DNA of 64,000 nt from contig JAIGNY010001603.1 of NCBI GenBank assembly GCA_020152595.1, positions 472,501-536,500 on the forward strand. Reading direction: 5' to 3'. The notes beneath the pieces were generated by a model. That model was given only the letters and a program-made list of their open reading frames with translations, made no database searches and had not been told where the DNA came from. The stretch comes from Chiridota heheva. Taxonomy: Eukaryota; Echinodermata; Holothuroidea; Apodida; Chiridotidae. This document shows positions 13,539-26,035 of the stretch, one piece after another. A program made the translations under genes and the position numbers. Numbering within the stretch: the first letter of the stretch is position 1; every line of letters starts with the position of its first letter.

Positions 13539-16500
13539 ACACATGTACTCTACAAGAAATCTACAAAATTCTATATATTCATTTGTGCTACGATCTTCCT
13601 TGCTTTCGGTATGTATCAGGTTACAAACTTATATATTTTAAGGATCGCATCCAGACTACCTTAAATATGTCAAAACAGAATTTGTAATATTTTATAAACT
13701 GTGTTTTAAATCAAATCTTTCATACTTTTTCGACGGCTAATAGTTCCTATTATGTCAAAGCACCATGCTTATATTCCAAAAGAATGTTTAAAATTCTATA
13801 TCACGCCACAGAAAGAACAATAAATATCATCTTCACTTACTAAACAATTCTCTCAACAAACTGGCAAAAGCTGCAATTAACGTAGAAATTTAACTGGATT
13901 TCCCTACTTTTCGTTTTCAATTATTTCCAAACACAAGTATAGGTTTAAAAATGTATGTTTCCATTTGAAAACATTGATATATTACTTCGTCATATAAAAG
14001 AAAGATTTTAAAACAAAATACTTCACTTCGATTTGTTGATGCCTAAACTGCTAAAGTTGAAAATAAAAACTAAGGGACTTAAATTTTTTTTGGTCATTTT
14101 CAGGGACAGGTCTGTCTTGTTTACAGAATGTGGACATTTAATATTTTAACGCATCAGGAAAGATGCCCGAGACCTGAACAATTCAAGTTTATGGATGTTA
14201 ATGAATTATAGTTTTCGACCAATTTAACCAAAATCAAAAAGAAATCGTATTAGATATTACCTTACATTGTATATACCCTTAAACGTGTCTAAGAAATCAT
14301 TTAGTGGATTAAGACCATATACCATTTCTAAATGCAGTTGGTGCATTATAAATGCACAATTCCAATATCCACTTCCCTAGCATAGGAAATGTCCACCTCC
14401 TGTAAAACAAATGTCTCCTGAAACAATCTTGACTGTTATTTGATGTATTATATTCATAAATATTACCAACATGTAAAATTGAAAATATTATCTTATGGCT
14501 TCTGTTTAAAACATTTTGTGAACCTTATTATTCACGATAATACTGCAATAGGAAAGCAAAACTTAAAACACTTCTTTCCCCCAACCACCCATCATGGAAA
14601 CCATTCAATAATATTCATCCAAAAAGTTGAACTTAGACAAATGACAATAACCCTATATCCTTCAATTGTTAACATTAGATGCACTAGATAACTTAAATTA
14701 ATTTTAAAAAAGTTGGTTTATGATTTAAAGGAAACCATTACAAGCCTTTTCAGCTTTTTTTAACTTAATATTCAACACGATAGCAATTTAAAATATCAGA
14801 AGTAATCATTTGATGAATTCGTTAAATCTGACTACAGCAATACTGAAACCATTGTCTTAATTCATGTAATTTGTGTATGAACGAAACCTCATAGAAGAAA
14901 ACTGTTAGAGGAGCGATCAAATATTTGGCATTGGTTTTTTAAATCTGTAATTGTAAGTCCCATATCTATAACATGGCTTTAACTGTTTATAGGAATTTTA
15001 AAGTTCGTCATCAGATCCAGAATCAATCGTGCTAACAGACAGACACACGGACTTGGAACAGTACCGTAAAACCAGATTAGCTAGAGACCCACTTGTTACT
15101 GTTTTATTTTGCAAAATGCAAGTAGTATGAACCAATATACTTCAGTTATATATTTATCTGTTCCTGCAGTCATCAAGGCCATGCTATAAGAATAATCTGC
15201 ATTGTTAGCATTTTTTTTTAAAGATATTACTCAACTTTGTGAGAAAACTTTTACTGACTTTTCTATAATATATTTTATTAAATATCACTCTAAGATCAAA
15301 TTCACAGACGTTCAAGATAGGTGTATTAGTGACACATTATCAGTGACACAGGTGCTCTGGCAATAAGAGTGGGAAATAAATGCAAATTAAACATTAGTAG
15401 CGTTTGATGTTCCAAATGTTCCCATCCCTTAGTCCCTCAAGGCAGCAATTGGACTTGTAATTTGCCGAAGTACATCGATAGCTGAAGGGGGTAATGACAT
15501 AGTCGTTGTTGTTAGCTGAAGGGGGAAATGACATTGTCGTTGTTGTACCTAAAATCTCTGTAATCCAAAGATGTCCATCTTAGCATAATGCACAAACAGA
15601 CAAACCAAATAACAATTTCTCCAGCAAACATGACAAAGGAACACAGAACAGATGAAGTACAAATGATATTACAATGTTGCGTTTTTTGACAATACTAAGA
15701 TCAACTTGAATCTGTAAATAGTGAAGGTAATTTTATTGGCACTAGATCCAATATTTCGTCAGCTAATTAATGGGTTTCTTTATGAAGTGATTCATACCTT
15801 TGTACCAGGGGTTTTAGTGAACCATGTCATTTACAAACATACAGACATATGGCTATACTCATTTAGTATTGTAAACCTGAGTGGTATTTTTCTTTTTCTC
15901 AAACAGATTAGCCCCGTCTTAGAATTAATCACAGCAAAGTGAAAACATGTAACTGTTTTATCCTTGAACAAAGGTGAACTTGGTTAAGCTTATGAAAACT
16001 TAAATAAATATACTAATTACAGAGTTGGAGAAGCTTTATACAGAAAGCTACATATATTTCAAAAAATAATTCAAGAATTGAAATTCTGCGATAATATGAT
16101 TTTACCTAGCTCAAGGTGTCACATCTTAACTTCGGGAATTTCCTTCTCGGCATATTTTGTTAACTCAGTACTTAATATTTTATTGTTATGAAGACAATAA
16201 GCAATTCTTTGTCAGCTCGTAGATTTTTAAAAGCTTGATAATATGTTTCCAAAGTATTTTTTTGTTCAGATTAAAAAAAAAAACATAAATTGAGCAGCAT
16301 TTTCTACAGGTTGTGTGTTTGAACAAACAACTTAAAACTTATTTATTATGGTCGTAGCACTCTACATAAAATATTTAGGGTAATTATTAGGGAATGTCAT
16401 TATTACCATGTAAAATATGCGTTTAAACTTACATTGTCTGATTGTGTTATGACTGAATGTAAGTGAGAATTAAAATTCGGCTTTGTTGCGTTTACAAAAC

Positions 16501-19500
16501 CGTAAATAAGGACCGTAAACGTCCTCAAGCAAAAATTATATTTACGGGGAAAGTACAGTATATTAATATTTGTTATTCATATGTGAAAAACAAATAAAGC
16601 TACACCAATAACGGAAATGCGTGAAGACATCACCTTATGTCATGACACTAGCCTCCACGAAGGGGCAAAATGTCAGACTGAAGTTAGAGCCCCGTCGGTG
16701 GAGGTGAGATCCATTGTTCACAACATTAAGATAACAGAATAACTTTTAGATGCCAAAATAAGCTCAAACTCATGATAACGAAATTATTTCAGTCGGTTTT
16801 ATTAATGTCACATTTGCTGAAAAACCTAAATTTTTCTGAATTTTTGTTTTCTGGCAACTTGACACTTGTGTGCATATATGGCATAAGAATGTTTTTTTTT
16901 ATCAAGTAATACACACACATTCTTTACGAATAAATCAGATTTGAGAAACTTTGTTAAATTGCACTGCACTACAATGACAAGAAAACTCAGTCTTTTAAAT
17001 CCTGATGTCATATTGTTTTTAACGTCACCGAAGTTGGCAGCGTTCTAAGAATCAAAATGAAACCTTTTGAAATTGTTTAAAAACCACAAGCATTAAAGTT
17101 TAAAATATAATAATTACTATAAAATAATCATTATAGAAAACGAGATATACCTTCTGAATTCTAAAGTCTTGTGAAAGATCATTTCCGAAAGTCATGTGAG
17201 TAACACAATCTTATGAAGTGGTTATCTAGACTGGGGAACAATGATACATATATGATTGTTTTAAATACTTGTATGCGGTCAATTTCGTTCAAATATGTCT
17301 GATTGCCATTACCCTGGAGCAATTCCGTATTGTAATACCACATGAATAACATGTAAGACTGTCCTCGTGATTAAAAGAGAATGTTCTCAATACGCAAAAT
17401 TGTTCACTTTTAATCATTTAATCGGATGAGAATGAGATTATCTTGGAATAACCATTTTATTTAGAATAATACATGTTTGTAATCTACACCAATATTTCAT
17501 TGATGAACGACAAAGACATATTTTAACAAGAGGTGACATTTTCTAGAAATTAGGAAAAAAAGGAAAAGTTCTTTCTTTAAAATTAAATTGCTAATATGCA
17601 AATTAAATCATATTTAATATGAACAGATGGTTCTGAAATGAAGAAATTGGTAAGAAAACCATTGCTTATATTACTTAAATATATTTTGTTTTAAGATTTT
17701 TTTAAATAAACAAAAGATTTAAAAGTTTTTATATCTCCCAGTAAATGTTGTTGTCAAACGTTTTAGTTCATTGTTCGTTTAAGAACATTTTGAAGTCCTC
17801 GAGTTACCTCGTAACTTTATACAAATAACAACGGATTTGCAATTTCAGTAAAGAACGTTTTCCGCATTTCTTTCCACTTTTGAAAATTCAAATATCTGTT
17901 TAAAATCAACACAACAAAAGTGAAAAACTAACAAGTCAGTATATGTCTGTATATACAACTCAATATAAGTTCACTTTAACAATCTGTTCGTTCACTTATA
18001 TCAGTTCATTTTTTATTTATTTATTTATTTCTTGCAAGTTTGGACAACGTTTTGTTATTGATATATCTGATTTCACATTTGATGAGATATTTATACATTC
18101 CGTAATTTCCAAAGACCAATACAATAACACATGTAGGTAAAGAGCAACTTTTAGATTATCATAAGTGTTAACTTTTTTCGATTACGCGTTGATTTTGTTA
18201 TAATTTCCGGTTGATTTGGAAGGAGTCGTGCAATGGACAAATTAAGCTTGTTTCGTGTGCTTCGGCAAATGCAATCAAATCATGTGCACAATTATTAAAT
18301 GCGATGTGTCTTTTCTGATAAATATGTATCTTTCTTGAATTTTTCACCCATGTAAGGAAATACCAATAAAATAATTTTATTTCTAACAAACATAATAGAA
18401 TAAAGATTATATTTGATGCCTGCTTCGCCGTCAAGTCTAAACGACATGCAAATAATGTTTTCCTTATTATGTGACCATAATGCTAAATTCAAATATAGAA
18501 ATATTACAAATTAAAAATTAGAGCAAAGCTGTAGGAACTATGTGGTGTCGAGCATGGATTGATTTCGAATAGATTGATTTTGGTATTAATATCTTTAGCA
18601 AAAACAAATGCAAATTGGGTGATATGTCATATTACTGAAATAGGCCTATGTATTTTTTTCTTCTACAAAGCGAAAGCAAACCTTTGTCTATCTGAGAAAA
18701 AAACGAGGCATTGTATAAAGTCGCAACAACAAATACTGAATAATCTTTAAAATGTACGTATCAACGATTACATTATTTTCACAAATATCTTTGATTTTAT
18801 AATAAAGGAAACTTTTCGGAGTGTGAGATGAACTATTCCAAAACTTTGCTAACTTTTGAACAGAAATATAAAAGGGTTTAGCAGAGTGAATGCACGTATG
18901 CAGGTTAATTATTTGAACCTTTGTTATATGCATCATTTTATGTTAAATTCCCGTAACAAATTTTAAATCAGGTAGAATTATTTTTCATGAATTCTTTATA
19001 GTTTTCATGTACGGAAAAAATACTTCCATTTTTGTATCAATTAATGTTGTAACATTTGCCAGAACTTCTATCACAATTTTATTCAGTTATTTTTCATCAT
19101 TCCAACTTTCAAGAAAATATGCTTCTTATCACACCCCCCGAACGGTCGTCTTTTCAACAGTAATTCACACACAATAACAATTATGAAATGGATCTCTGCA
19201 TTTGTCACTTATATACTTCCATTAATGCAACAGCCTGTTTTCGCTTCATTGTATCGTAACGTTAATGGTTTTGATTTTCGTATCAATTATTAAGATTCTA
19301 ATGAAGTGAATGCGGTGGGTATTACTCAAACCTGTTTTAAGTGTCCATATAACTAGTTTTGTTATTATAACAGATCATATTTCATACGGTACAAGAATAA
19401 CCATATAGCATACCAGTAACAAGTTTAAAAACAAGAGAAAATGTGAACGTATTTATCGTTAAGGATAAATAGTTAATTTTCAAGCTTAGCAGCTTAGTTC

Positions 19501-19682
19501 ACAGTAAGTCTTTTTCTACCTATATTCGGTTATAAAAATAAAAACATTATATTTGCCATGATATATTTTCATCGAGTAAAGGTAAGTTTTTCTCATTTAC
19601 TCAAAGGAGTTAAATGACATAATAAATTTGAGATCAATTTGATATAGAAAAGGAATTAAAACATTTAACCAGTGTTATGGAA

Positions 19683-19685
<3 letters not shown>
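13539..19685. other. long AT-rich stretch without recognised genes
   Basis: Apart from the 34-bp duplication at 15479, no feature is supported. Only short chance frames occur. Regulatory DNA of FoxD could lie here, but no motif cluster stood out. Confidence 0.4.
15479..15546 (+). repeat. 34-bp unit, two tandem copies
   Basis: TAGCTGAAGGGGGTAATGAC... at 15479 and TAGCTGAAGGGGGAAATGAC... at 15513; two differences. Confidence 0.9.

Positions 19686-19764
<79 letters not shown>
19686..19764. repeat. short (TA)n microsatellite
   Basis: About 78 bp of TA ending in TAATAATAAT, some 680 bp beyond the FoxD stop. Confidence 0.97.
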
Positions 19765-19766
<2 letters not shown>

Positions 19767-20446
19767 ATAATCAGTGGTCCTCGGTTTAAGAAGAATGAAA
19801 CGAGAAAATGACTCTTTCAAACCATACCAACTGTTCCATGTTCGTTAAGAATACATTTCATTGCTAACATAATTTAAAACCAACTTGCATGTACGTTTTA
19901 CAATAAAATGGAAGGAGTATTCATTATGATTGATAACTTTAAAATTACGTTTTTAACACTGTTCAATTAACTAAAAAGGGAAAACAGCAATCAAATTGCA
20001 ATCCTATTTATTATCTTTAACAAATAATTCAAAAATTAAGATATGAACTTTAATATTATTCTCCACTTTTCATTGGAATAATTTGTTTAATTCTTAGTCT
20101 AATTTAAAAAAAAATCATTCTTTTTTAATCCCCCTTCCCTCCCAACTGAAATCATGTAGCGGGGATTTGGAACAAAATTGGATGCTGAAGTTATGATTTC
20201 CTAAATTGGTCCAAAAGTCGTAAAATCTTTAGAAGCCAAAAATATTTCTTTAAATATATAACCTTTGAAACATTGTATACATTGTGAGGCGGATTGTAAC
20301 CTACAAACTTACACATTATATCTGGCGTGCTGCCCCACGGCAAGAGAATGTCCTCGACGTTGCTTTCAGCGGATCCTCAAATCCTACACGATCCTCCATT
20401 TGTTCTAGATAATACGATAAACATTTAATAAAACTTTTCTCAAATG
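19765..20446. other. FoxD 3' flank, probable 3' UTR plus intergenic DNA
   Basis: AT-rich, no coding signal. The part nearest the stop codon (about 20280-20446) is less AT-rich and could be 3' UTR. Confidence 0.35.
20007..20012 (-). terminator. candidate polyadenylation signal for FoxD
   Basis: AATAAA on minus, about 435 bp after the stop codon. A closer ATTAAA (20424-20429) lies only about 18 bp past the stop. Either could serve, and AT-rich sequence makes chance matches common. Confidence 0.25.
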
Positions 20447-21853
20447 TTAGCGCCACGCAGCCCACGGCGCGATCCCATTGCACGGAAAACACTGACGATA
20501 TTTTTCAAAGTCAAAAGCTGCTGCCGCTGCAGCCGCTGCTGCTGCAGCACCGGGTGCACTGAAAGCACTCAGCCCGGCAGCCCCCGGTAGTGAACAGGCC
20601 AGTGATACGGCATGATGCTGAAATGCCGGATGGTGAGCATGTAGTAAACTTCCTGCAGGTGGAAGCCCTCCACCTGATAATGTTCTCAGAATCGTTGGCA
20701 CAGCTGACGATGACGACGTAGGGCTTGACGACGGGGAGGTGGACGCAGAGCTACTTTTATTTAAGAGGTTATCGATATAGAAGGATGATCTTGATGTGGG
20801 TGTCGTCGGCGAATCGCTTCTTTCCTCCTTTTTTAAGCCAGCATTAAGCAAAGTGTTCATGGCACTGCTACTATTGAAGTTTTGAACTGAGGTGGCTGGA
20901 AGAGGGAGGGGGACAGCGGGTGGTAGGGGGGCTATGAAAGGATATGGTACTAAAGCATGATGTGGGTGCCCTATATGCCCTATAGCATGCATTGCAGGAT
21001 GATACCCGAACGGTCTTCCGTATGGACTCGTGGCGGCAATAAAGGCAGAATGCTCCCGCATTGGATCATGCATCTGCATCATCATTTGCTGTCTCTTATA
21101 CCTTTTCCTCCGTCTCAAAAATGAACCATTATCAAACATGTCCTCACTGGCCGGATCCAATGTCCAATAATTTCCCTTTCCAGGATTCCCTGGTTCACGG
21201 GGAATTTTCACAAAACAGTCATTTAATGAAAGATTATGCCTGATACTATTTTGCCAAACAGGAAATTTTTCACGGTAATACGGAAATCTGTTCATGATAA
21301 ATTCACAGATACCACTTAAAGTTAGTCGTTTTTGTGGTGATTGAAGAATGGACATAGTTATTAAAGCAATATAAGAATAAGGAGGCTTGACGGATGAAGA
21401 CTTGGAACTCGAACATGAGCCCCCTCCCAGGTCGGGAGAGGTTGAATTTGGTTCGTCGTCACAATGTCCATCAATGTCCTTCACGCTAGCAAAGCTTATG
21501 CTTTCCTCTTTAGAAATTTCATCGTCCTCAAGTATTGCACCATTTGATTTAATTGGAAAAGTTTCACTTTCTGGCAAAATATGTTCCTCCTCTGGGGGGA
21601 GAGACCCCACGTTCTGTAATGGGTTTCGAGGCAAAAGGATGGGTAATTCCGGTCCTGCTTCCAAGTAAACCTTTGAAGGTTCACTACGTGCGAACTGTTC
21701 TGGGTTCGGGGTATCCCTCTCCGTACCTAATGGTATTCGCGGCTCATCCATTTTTTCTGATGATGTTACTGTCATTGCTGATTTCTGTCCAAATAAAGTT
21801 TTCTCAAATGCACTTGTTTTTAGGAGATGTCCATTCTGAAGTTGGCAAATCAT
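20447..21853 (-). CDS. foxD: FoxD-class forkhead transcription factor, single exon
   Basis: Sequence-specific nuclear DNA-binding regulator of the FoxD class. From the ATG at 21853 the product is 468 residues. An acidic, Ser-rich N-terminus (1-154) precedes a complete forkhead domain at about 156-255, running from [20 protein letters not shown] to the basic wing RRRKRYKRQ. Recognition helix [15 protein letters not shown] is at 200-214. The [17 protein letters not shown] stretch fits FoxD better than FoxA, FoxC or FoxE. A Groucho-binding eh1-like motif, FYIDNLL, lies at 358-364, suggesting repression. His/Pro-rich and Ser-rich segments and a poly-Ala run (436-446) follow. No intron is needed. 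An in-frame stop at 21893-21895 closes the frame upstream. The ATG at 21775 (MTVTSS) has G at -3 and a better context than 21853 (T at -3), so a 442-residue form starting there is at least as likely. A possible AATAAA lies at 20007-20012. Class assignment is confident; the start is not. Confidence 0.96.
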   Translation of the reverse strand: MICQLQNGHLLKTSAFEKTLFGQKSAMTVTSSEKMDEPRIPLGTERDTPNPEQFARSEPSKVYLEAGPELPILLPRNPLQNVGSLPPEEEHILPESETFPIKSNGAILEDDEISKEESISFASVKDIDGHCDDEPNSTSPDLGGGSCSSSKSSSVKPPYSYIALITMSILQSPQKRLTLSGICEFIMNRFPYYREKFPVWQNSIRHNLSLNDCFVKIPREPGNPGKGNYWTLDPASEDMFDNGSFLRRRKRYKRQQMMMQMHDPMREHSAFIAATSPYGRPFGYHPAMHAIGHIGHPHHALVPYPFIAPLPPAVPLPLPATSVQNFNSSSAMNTLLNAGLKKEERSDSPTTPTSRSSFYIDNLLNKSSSASTSPSSSPTSSSSAVPTILRTLSGGGLPPAGSLLHAHHPAFQHHAVSLACSLPGAAGLSAFSAPGAAAAAAAAAAAFDFEKYRQCFPCNGIAPWAAWR

Positions 21854-22363
21854 AAAAGCAAAAAGCAATCTAAAATTCAATCCGAAAATTTTTCAAAATA
21901 TTTATTTTTATAACTCTGGAACGGAATTTTCGTTCTTGAAAATAAGTTGAATAATTCGAAAATATCTGCAAATCCTCCGTTATATTTTATGATAAAAGTT
22001 AGCAGAAGAAACTAAAGTTGAACCGTGGTAGCTGTCGCTCAATGACTTAACTCCCTTGAAGGGTGATCAAACTTCACAATAATAATTGAGAAAGATCTCG
22101 TTGGTTTAATTCGTAGAGTTAACACATCCTACTGAGTCGTATAGTTGACCACACACGCACACACACCAGTGTTACAAAATTATGATTGAAAGGCTGTCCC
22201 AGCAACCTTGGTTTAAGACCACTTCGTACACAAGTTTGTGCATAACTAACGTATAACATTGACAAATATACAAAGCTTCCATGCCCGACCAAATATATCG
22301 GTGTACAGGTAGCGGCAATCATCAAAACACACCATACCAGGTGTGAACAAGGGACGCACCGAT

Positions 22364-22380
22364 AACAGAGGGCGCCACTA
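22364..22380. promoter_or_regulatory. CTCF-like site near the FoxD 5' end
   Basis: The stretch contains CAGAGGGCGCCAC, close to the bilaterian CTCF core (AGRKGGCGC with a flanking CA). It would lie in the 5' leader or just at the promoter of FoxD. Only sequence similarity supports it. Confidence 0.3.
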
Positions 22381-22409
22381 CACATTATCAAATTGATATT
22401 GACAGCAAA

Positions 22410-22419
22410 TCTCGCGAAG
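22410..22419. promoter_or_regulatory. TCTCGCGA-type promoter motif
   Basis: TCTCGCGAAG fits the TMTCGCGANR promoter motif known in animals (bound by BANP in vertebrates). Two CpGs in an AT-rich background and a position just downstream of the CCAAT box in the FoxD direction make it a plausible core-promoter element. Confidence 0.3.
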
Positions 22420-22438
22420 TTTCAGGATGTATTTTTCT

Positions 22439-22461
22439 ATTGGTCATTTTATTTGTGACGT
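22439..22461 (-). promoter_or_regulatory. CRE half-site and CCAAT box, possible FoxD core promoter
   Basis: Read on minus, ACGTCA (22461-22456) is followed by CCAAT (22443-22439). This is the usual order for a proximal promoter driving transcription toward FoxD. No clear TATA box was seen. The role is inferred. Confidence 0.3.
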
Positions 22462-22508
22462 TTTCTTTCACTTAAAACTGCGTCGACCAACGGGATGCGA
22501 GTCTGAAT

Positions 22509-22516
22509 ATTTGCAT
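22509..22516. promoter_or_regulatory. perfect POU octamer upstream of FoxD
   Basis: ATTTGCAT (ATGCAAAT on minus) sits about 660 bp upstream of the FoxD ATG at 21853. It is the distal member of a motif cluster within 153 bp. Octamers arise by chance in AT-rich DNA, so the support is positional. Confidence 0.25.
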
Positions 22517-22640
22517 GAATCTAAACGACCGTATACGGCGCTCTTTCTTTTTCGATCTGAGATTGAAAGGCTTGATTAATATTCTGGTGTGTGTGTGCTA
22601 AGGTTGTCATTTATAGAAGAGAAAATAGTGGGGTAGACGT

Positions 22641-23107
22641 GCAGTTTCATTTGTTAGAGCAGTGCTTTTCATAGTTAATAAAATTTAAACATCCAGCGAT
22701 AACCTTCAGGTCTGCATTAGTAGGCATCATAATTAGTAAAAGTTGATTACAATATATTAATAAACATTTAGTTGCAAAAACAATTAAGTATCATTACAAG
22801 TTCACAATTTCAAAAAAACCAAATTATCTTTAGGTTTGCATTAATCTAAAAAAATGTGAGCATATTTTAGTCGATAAAACCACGTAAAGTGGGTCTGTAA
22901 TGAAGGAAGTATTGAATTGAAACTTTCTCAAGACAATGGTAAAAGAGGCAACGCCACATGCCCGCTTTTAAAAAATCGGACCCCCCCCCCTCCCCTTGAT
23001 TGTGGGCAAACCCATTTTATGTTCAAGAAAGAAAAAAACTCATAACGAAAATAAAGCAAAATACTGAATGTCTATAAAGTTTGCACCCTCACTCCACCCC
23101 ACATCCG
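22641..23107. other. unassigned DNA with a C-rich tract
   Basis: AT-rich sequence ending in a C10 run near 22981 that may belong to a decayed repeat. Confidence 0.35.
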
Positions 23108-23522
23108 TCAGTGGTAGGAACCGGGGCCATGAGGCCAATGATTTCATTGAGGCCAAGTTCCAACCCCCGGGTTCCCAATGATGAAGGTCTGACGAATTTA
23201 AAAATCAGATTCCTTCCCATCTTCTATTTCTTTTCTTATTCCAAAGGGTTAATTGTCGGAAAATTTCCTTCATTTTCGTAAAATTTGCTTAAATTTTCAA
23301 AAATCTACTTGATTTTTGGAAGTTTTTTTCAATTTTTCTCAATTTTTTGAAAATTTTCTTCAATTTGCTGGAAATGTTGCCAATTTCTTTCCAAATTTCC
23401 AATAATTTTACGATTTTCGCCCCTTCCCTTTAAATAAAAAAGCTCGTATAAATTAATATAGATTTGTTGGGACAAACATCAAATTTCCCTCCCCCTTCAA
23501 AATATCTTCCTACGCCGTTGCC
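23108..23522. mobile_element. diverged relative of the 6325 MITE family
   Basis: Starts near CAGTGGTAGGAACC and ends TTCCTACGCCGTTG. It contains the same pseudo-periodic TTTTC/GAAAATTT stretches. Ends and flanks are decayed. Confidence 0.6.
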
Positions 23523-23999
23523 TGTCTCCAAGTGGTTTAACAATATGAAATCTTACTGGCATTTGTTAACGTTTGGAATATTTTTTGAGGTAGAAACTCT
23601 GAAATAAAAAAAATAATAATAATGATTCCACTTTTTCCAACTATTAACAAAATAACACGTCCCAATTCGAGTTCAACATTGTTTACGGACAGTATACGGG
23701 ATCCGCCACCTCTCCAACTTAGTAGAGAAGTGGATGGGGATGGGATGGGGCACATTGTTTCAAATATACGCGTATGCATCTTCACATGGTTCTTGTGAAA
23801 CCGTATATTATTTTTGCATATTGATGTCTGAAATTGAAAACGCTGTAAACTAGTAAACAGGTAAAATTGCCAATTTGAACAGAATTGCTTTATATTGTTT
23901 GCATCTTCCATGGTTGTTAGTATATTTTAACGCAATTTAATATGTTGCCTCTACACGTTTATATACCCCATAAGTGTAGGCACCAATTACTGTCAAAGG
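23523..23999. other. unassigned DNA
   Basis: Nothing recognised. A 124-codon minus frame here reads through low-complexity sequence. Confidence 0.35.
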
Positions 24000-24294
24000 T
24001 GCAAGAATTGATAGACTGTGCGCGCACTTTTTACAAAAATATTACGAAAGTGCCCCTTTCAAAATGAATTGCCCCCTCCCCCCAATTACTGACCCAATAG
24101 TAGGAAACTGGCGACTATTGTCAGTCCCATGTACGGGAGAATGTGTCCCCATTGGAAAAGTGGCCCTTTCTACAAATCAAGTGCCCCTTTTACTTTACTT
24201 TGTTGTTTTGAGCTCACTTATTCTATCTACAGATTGGGATGGGGAACGTATGCATATGGTCGTGCACATCACTTTTCGAAAGCTTCCTACTACA
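24000..24294 (-). mobile_element. GGGGCACTTT repeat, copy 1
   Basis: Reverse complement of 34075-34385 over about 290 bp. On minus it reads GTAGGAAGCTTTCGAAAAGT, then CAATCTGTAGATAGAATAAG, then AAAGGGGCACTT blocks. No ORF of note. Confidence 0.7.
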
Positions 24295-24664
24295 CCCCTG
24301 ATGTACCCTAAAAATGGTATGCGTTTGCTGGGTATCGGTACCATCTGTTGTGCAACAAGAAGAAACATGATTGGTATATGCCAGGCCTGAAAGGAGGGTT
24401 GGTGTGGAAACCCCCTCCCCTCTCCTTCTCCCTGGCCGCCAAGTGCACAAATCTCATATAACTCCCTATAATTCTTGTAAAACGCACCCCCGTCCTAATA
24501 ATGGAAAATCAATCCCAGCTGCGTGCCTGTATGTCTCACATAATTCTTGTCGGGCCAACCCCTCCCCACCCCACACCTTTCTAATACCGTATGCTCCATG
24601 ATTGAAGTGGTAAGGTGAACCAATAGGCCTAACGTTTGCAAAAAGCGACGAGTTTTATTTTTAT

Positions 24665-24732
24665 TTGTCCTTCTTCAGTCTTTGCTGTCCAAAAAGGTCC
24701 TTCTTCAGTCGTCGTTGTCCAAAAAGCCCCCC
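24665..24732 (+). repeat. 36-bp unit, two tandem copies
   Basis: TGTCCTTCTTCAGTC...GTCCAAAAAG occurs twice in direct succession with few changes. Confidence 0.8.
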
Positions 24733-26035
24733 TCAAATGGGAAGAATGCAAAATCGTCACTAGCAGACTAGCCAAGTTCATTTTGCTATATTCGGATAAT
24801 CAAACGTTCATCAAACACGTGTACAATTGCAAATGGTGAATAATTGTGACTTATTGTAAGTTTATTGGGAATTTGAATGCGTACTTCCTTGCCATGCAAA
24901 ATATTAGACTGCGCGGCCACCTGAATACCAACCGGCAAACTACAGCAACTGAAATGTGTCTGATGGCGCACTTACAATATAATGATTTGATAAAACAAAA
25001 GATGAACGATCCCAAAAATTAAAACAAATATCAATAGATTTCGACATTGAAGTGACAATTTTGTAATGAGAATTGGCACATGCGTGGTCACAGGAAAGTA
25101 GTTCTTGTCCAGTAGCGCTATCGGTTTACGGACAGGCAGAAGTATATTCCCCCTCCCTCCTACCCCCTCCTCCAAAAAAGGCTTAAATATGTGGTATGGT
25201 ATTGTAAAAAGGTTATCAGAAGGACCCAAAAATGCGTGAAAATGATTGCATAATGTGCTAATTTTTACACCTGTTCACTAAAATTCAACAAAAGTTATTT
25301 CGGGCAAAATTATTTTGTCCCACATAAAATTTACGGCGGGACAAAAAAAAAAAAAAAAACCCATAAGGCACGTGCCTTTGTTGGGTCTGGTCCTTCATTA
25401 GCTTACTGGTCAATCACGGTCATCTTATAGAGGTGAGCAGATGAGTGGACGAAGGAATAAGTACGAAAAGGAGAAAATTTAAACATCGCTCTGACCACAT
25501 CAGGTTTGATAGCTTTACAAATTTTGGCAAGAATTGGAAACCTAGACTAACACAAACATAATGGCATCAGAGATTCACATTTCTAGCAAGTTGTGAATGA
25601 GTGTTTCGTTTGCTTCTCGAAATATTGTTAGCATACAACTTATGTACACGGTGAAGTAGCAACAACTTGAGCATAATCGGGAGGAAAATGTGCTACAAAC
25701 CATGAAAATAGCAAACATTTTAATCAAAAGTTGACCCTTTTACCAGTTTACAGCATTTTGAATTTGCATCCCTTTTTATAATAAATTATGCAAGTTATGA
25801 TATCACATCAAGAAAACCTATCAATTCCTTAGGTTATTTATTGCTTTTAATATTTCACCAACGTTAGTTACATGGGAATAAACGAATTTAGCCAAGAAGT
25901 TTTAAAGTCTATCATACTGCCATACAAATAAAGTTAGCAAGAGAAAAAACTGATGATTTTCAGTGACTGAAATTTAGGGAAACAATTAAAAGAAATATAA
26001 TAAACTTTTAAAGCTGTTTTCTCTTCCATACATAT
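24733..26035. other. unassigned DNA
   Basis: Besides the short inverted repeat at 25314 nothing is supported. Confidence 0.35.
25314..25348. repeat. short inverted repeat TTTTGTCCC/GGGACAAAA
   Basis: 9-bp arms around a 17-18 base loop, followed by a poly(A) run. Possibly a remnant of a small element. Confidence 0.6.

Larger units (their letters stand above)
21896..22640. other. FoxD 5' flank, probable leader and promoter region
   Basis: No convincing coding sequence. The stretch is more sequence-complex than the surrounding DNA and carries the motifs listed separately. A (CA)n-like run lies near 22150-22166 and its mirror GT run near 22585-22597. Confidence 0.4.

Noticed and set aside
21854-21880. 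Extending FoxD to a start at 21880
   Set aside because: The codon there is TTG; an in-frame stop lies at 21893-21895, so ATG at 21853 or 21775 is preferred.
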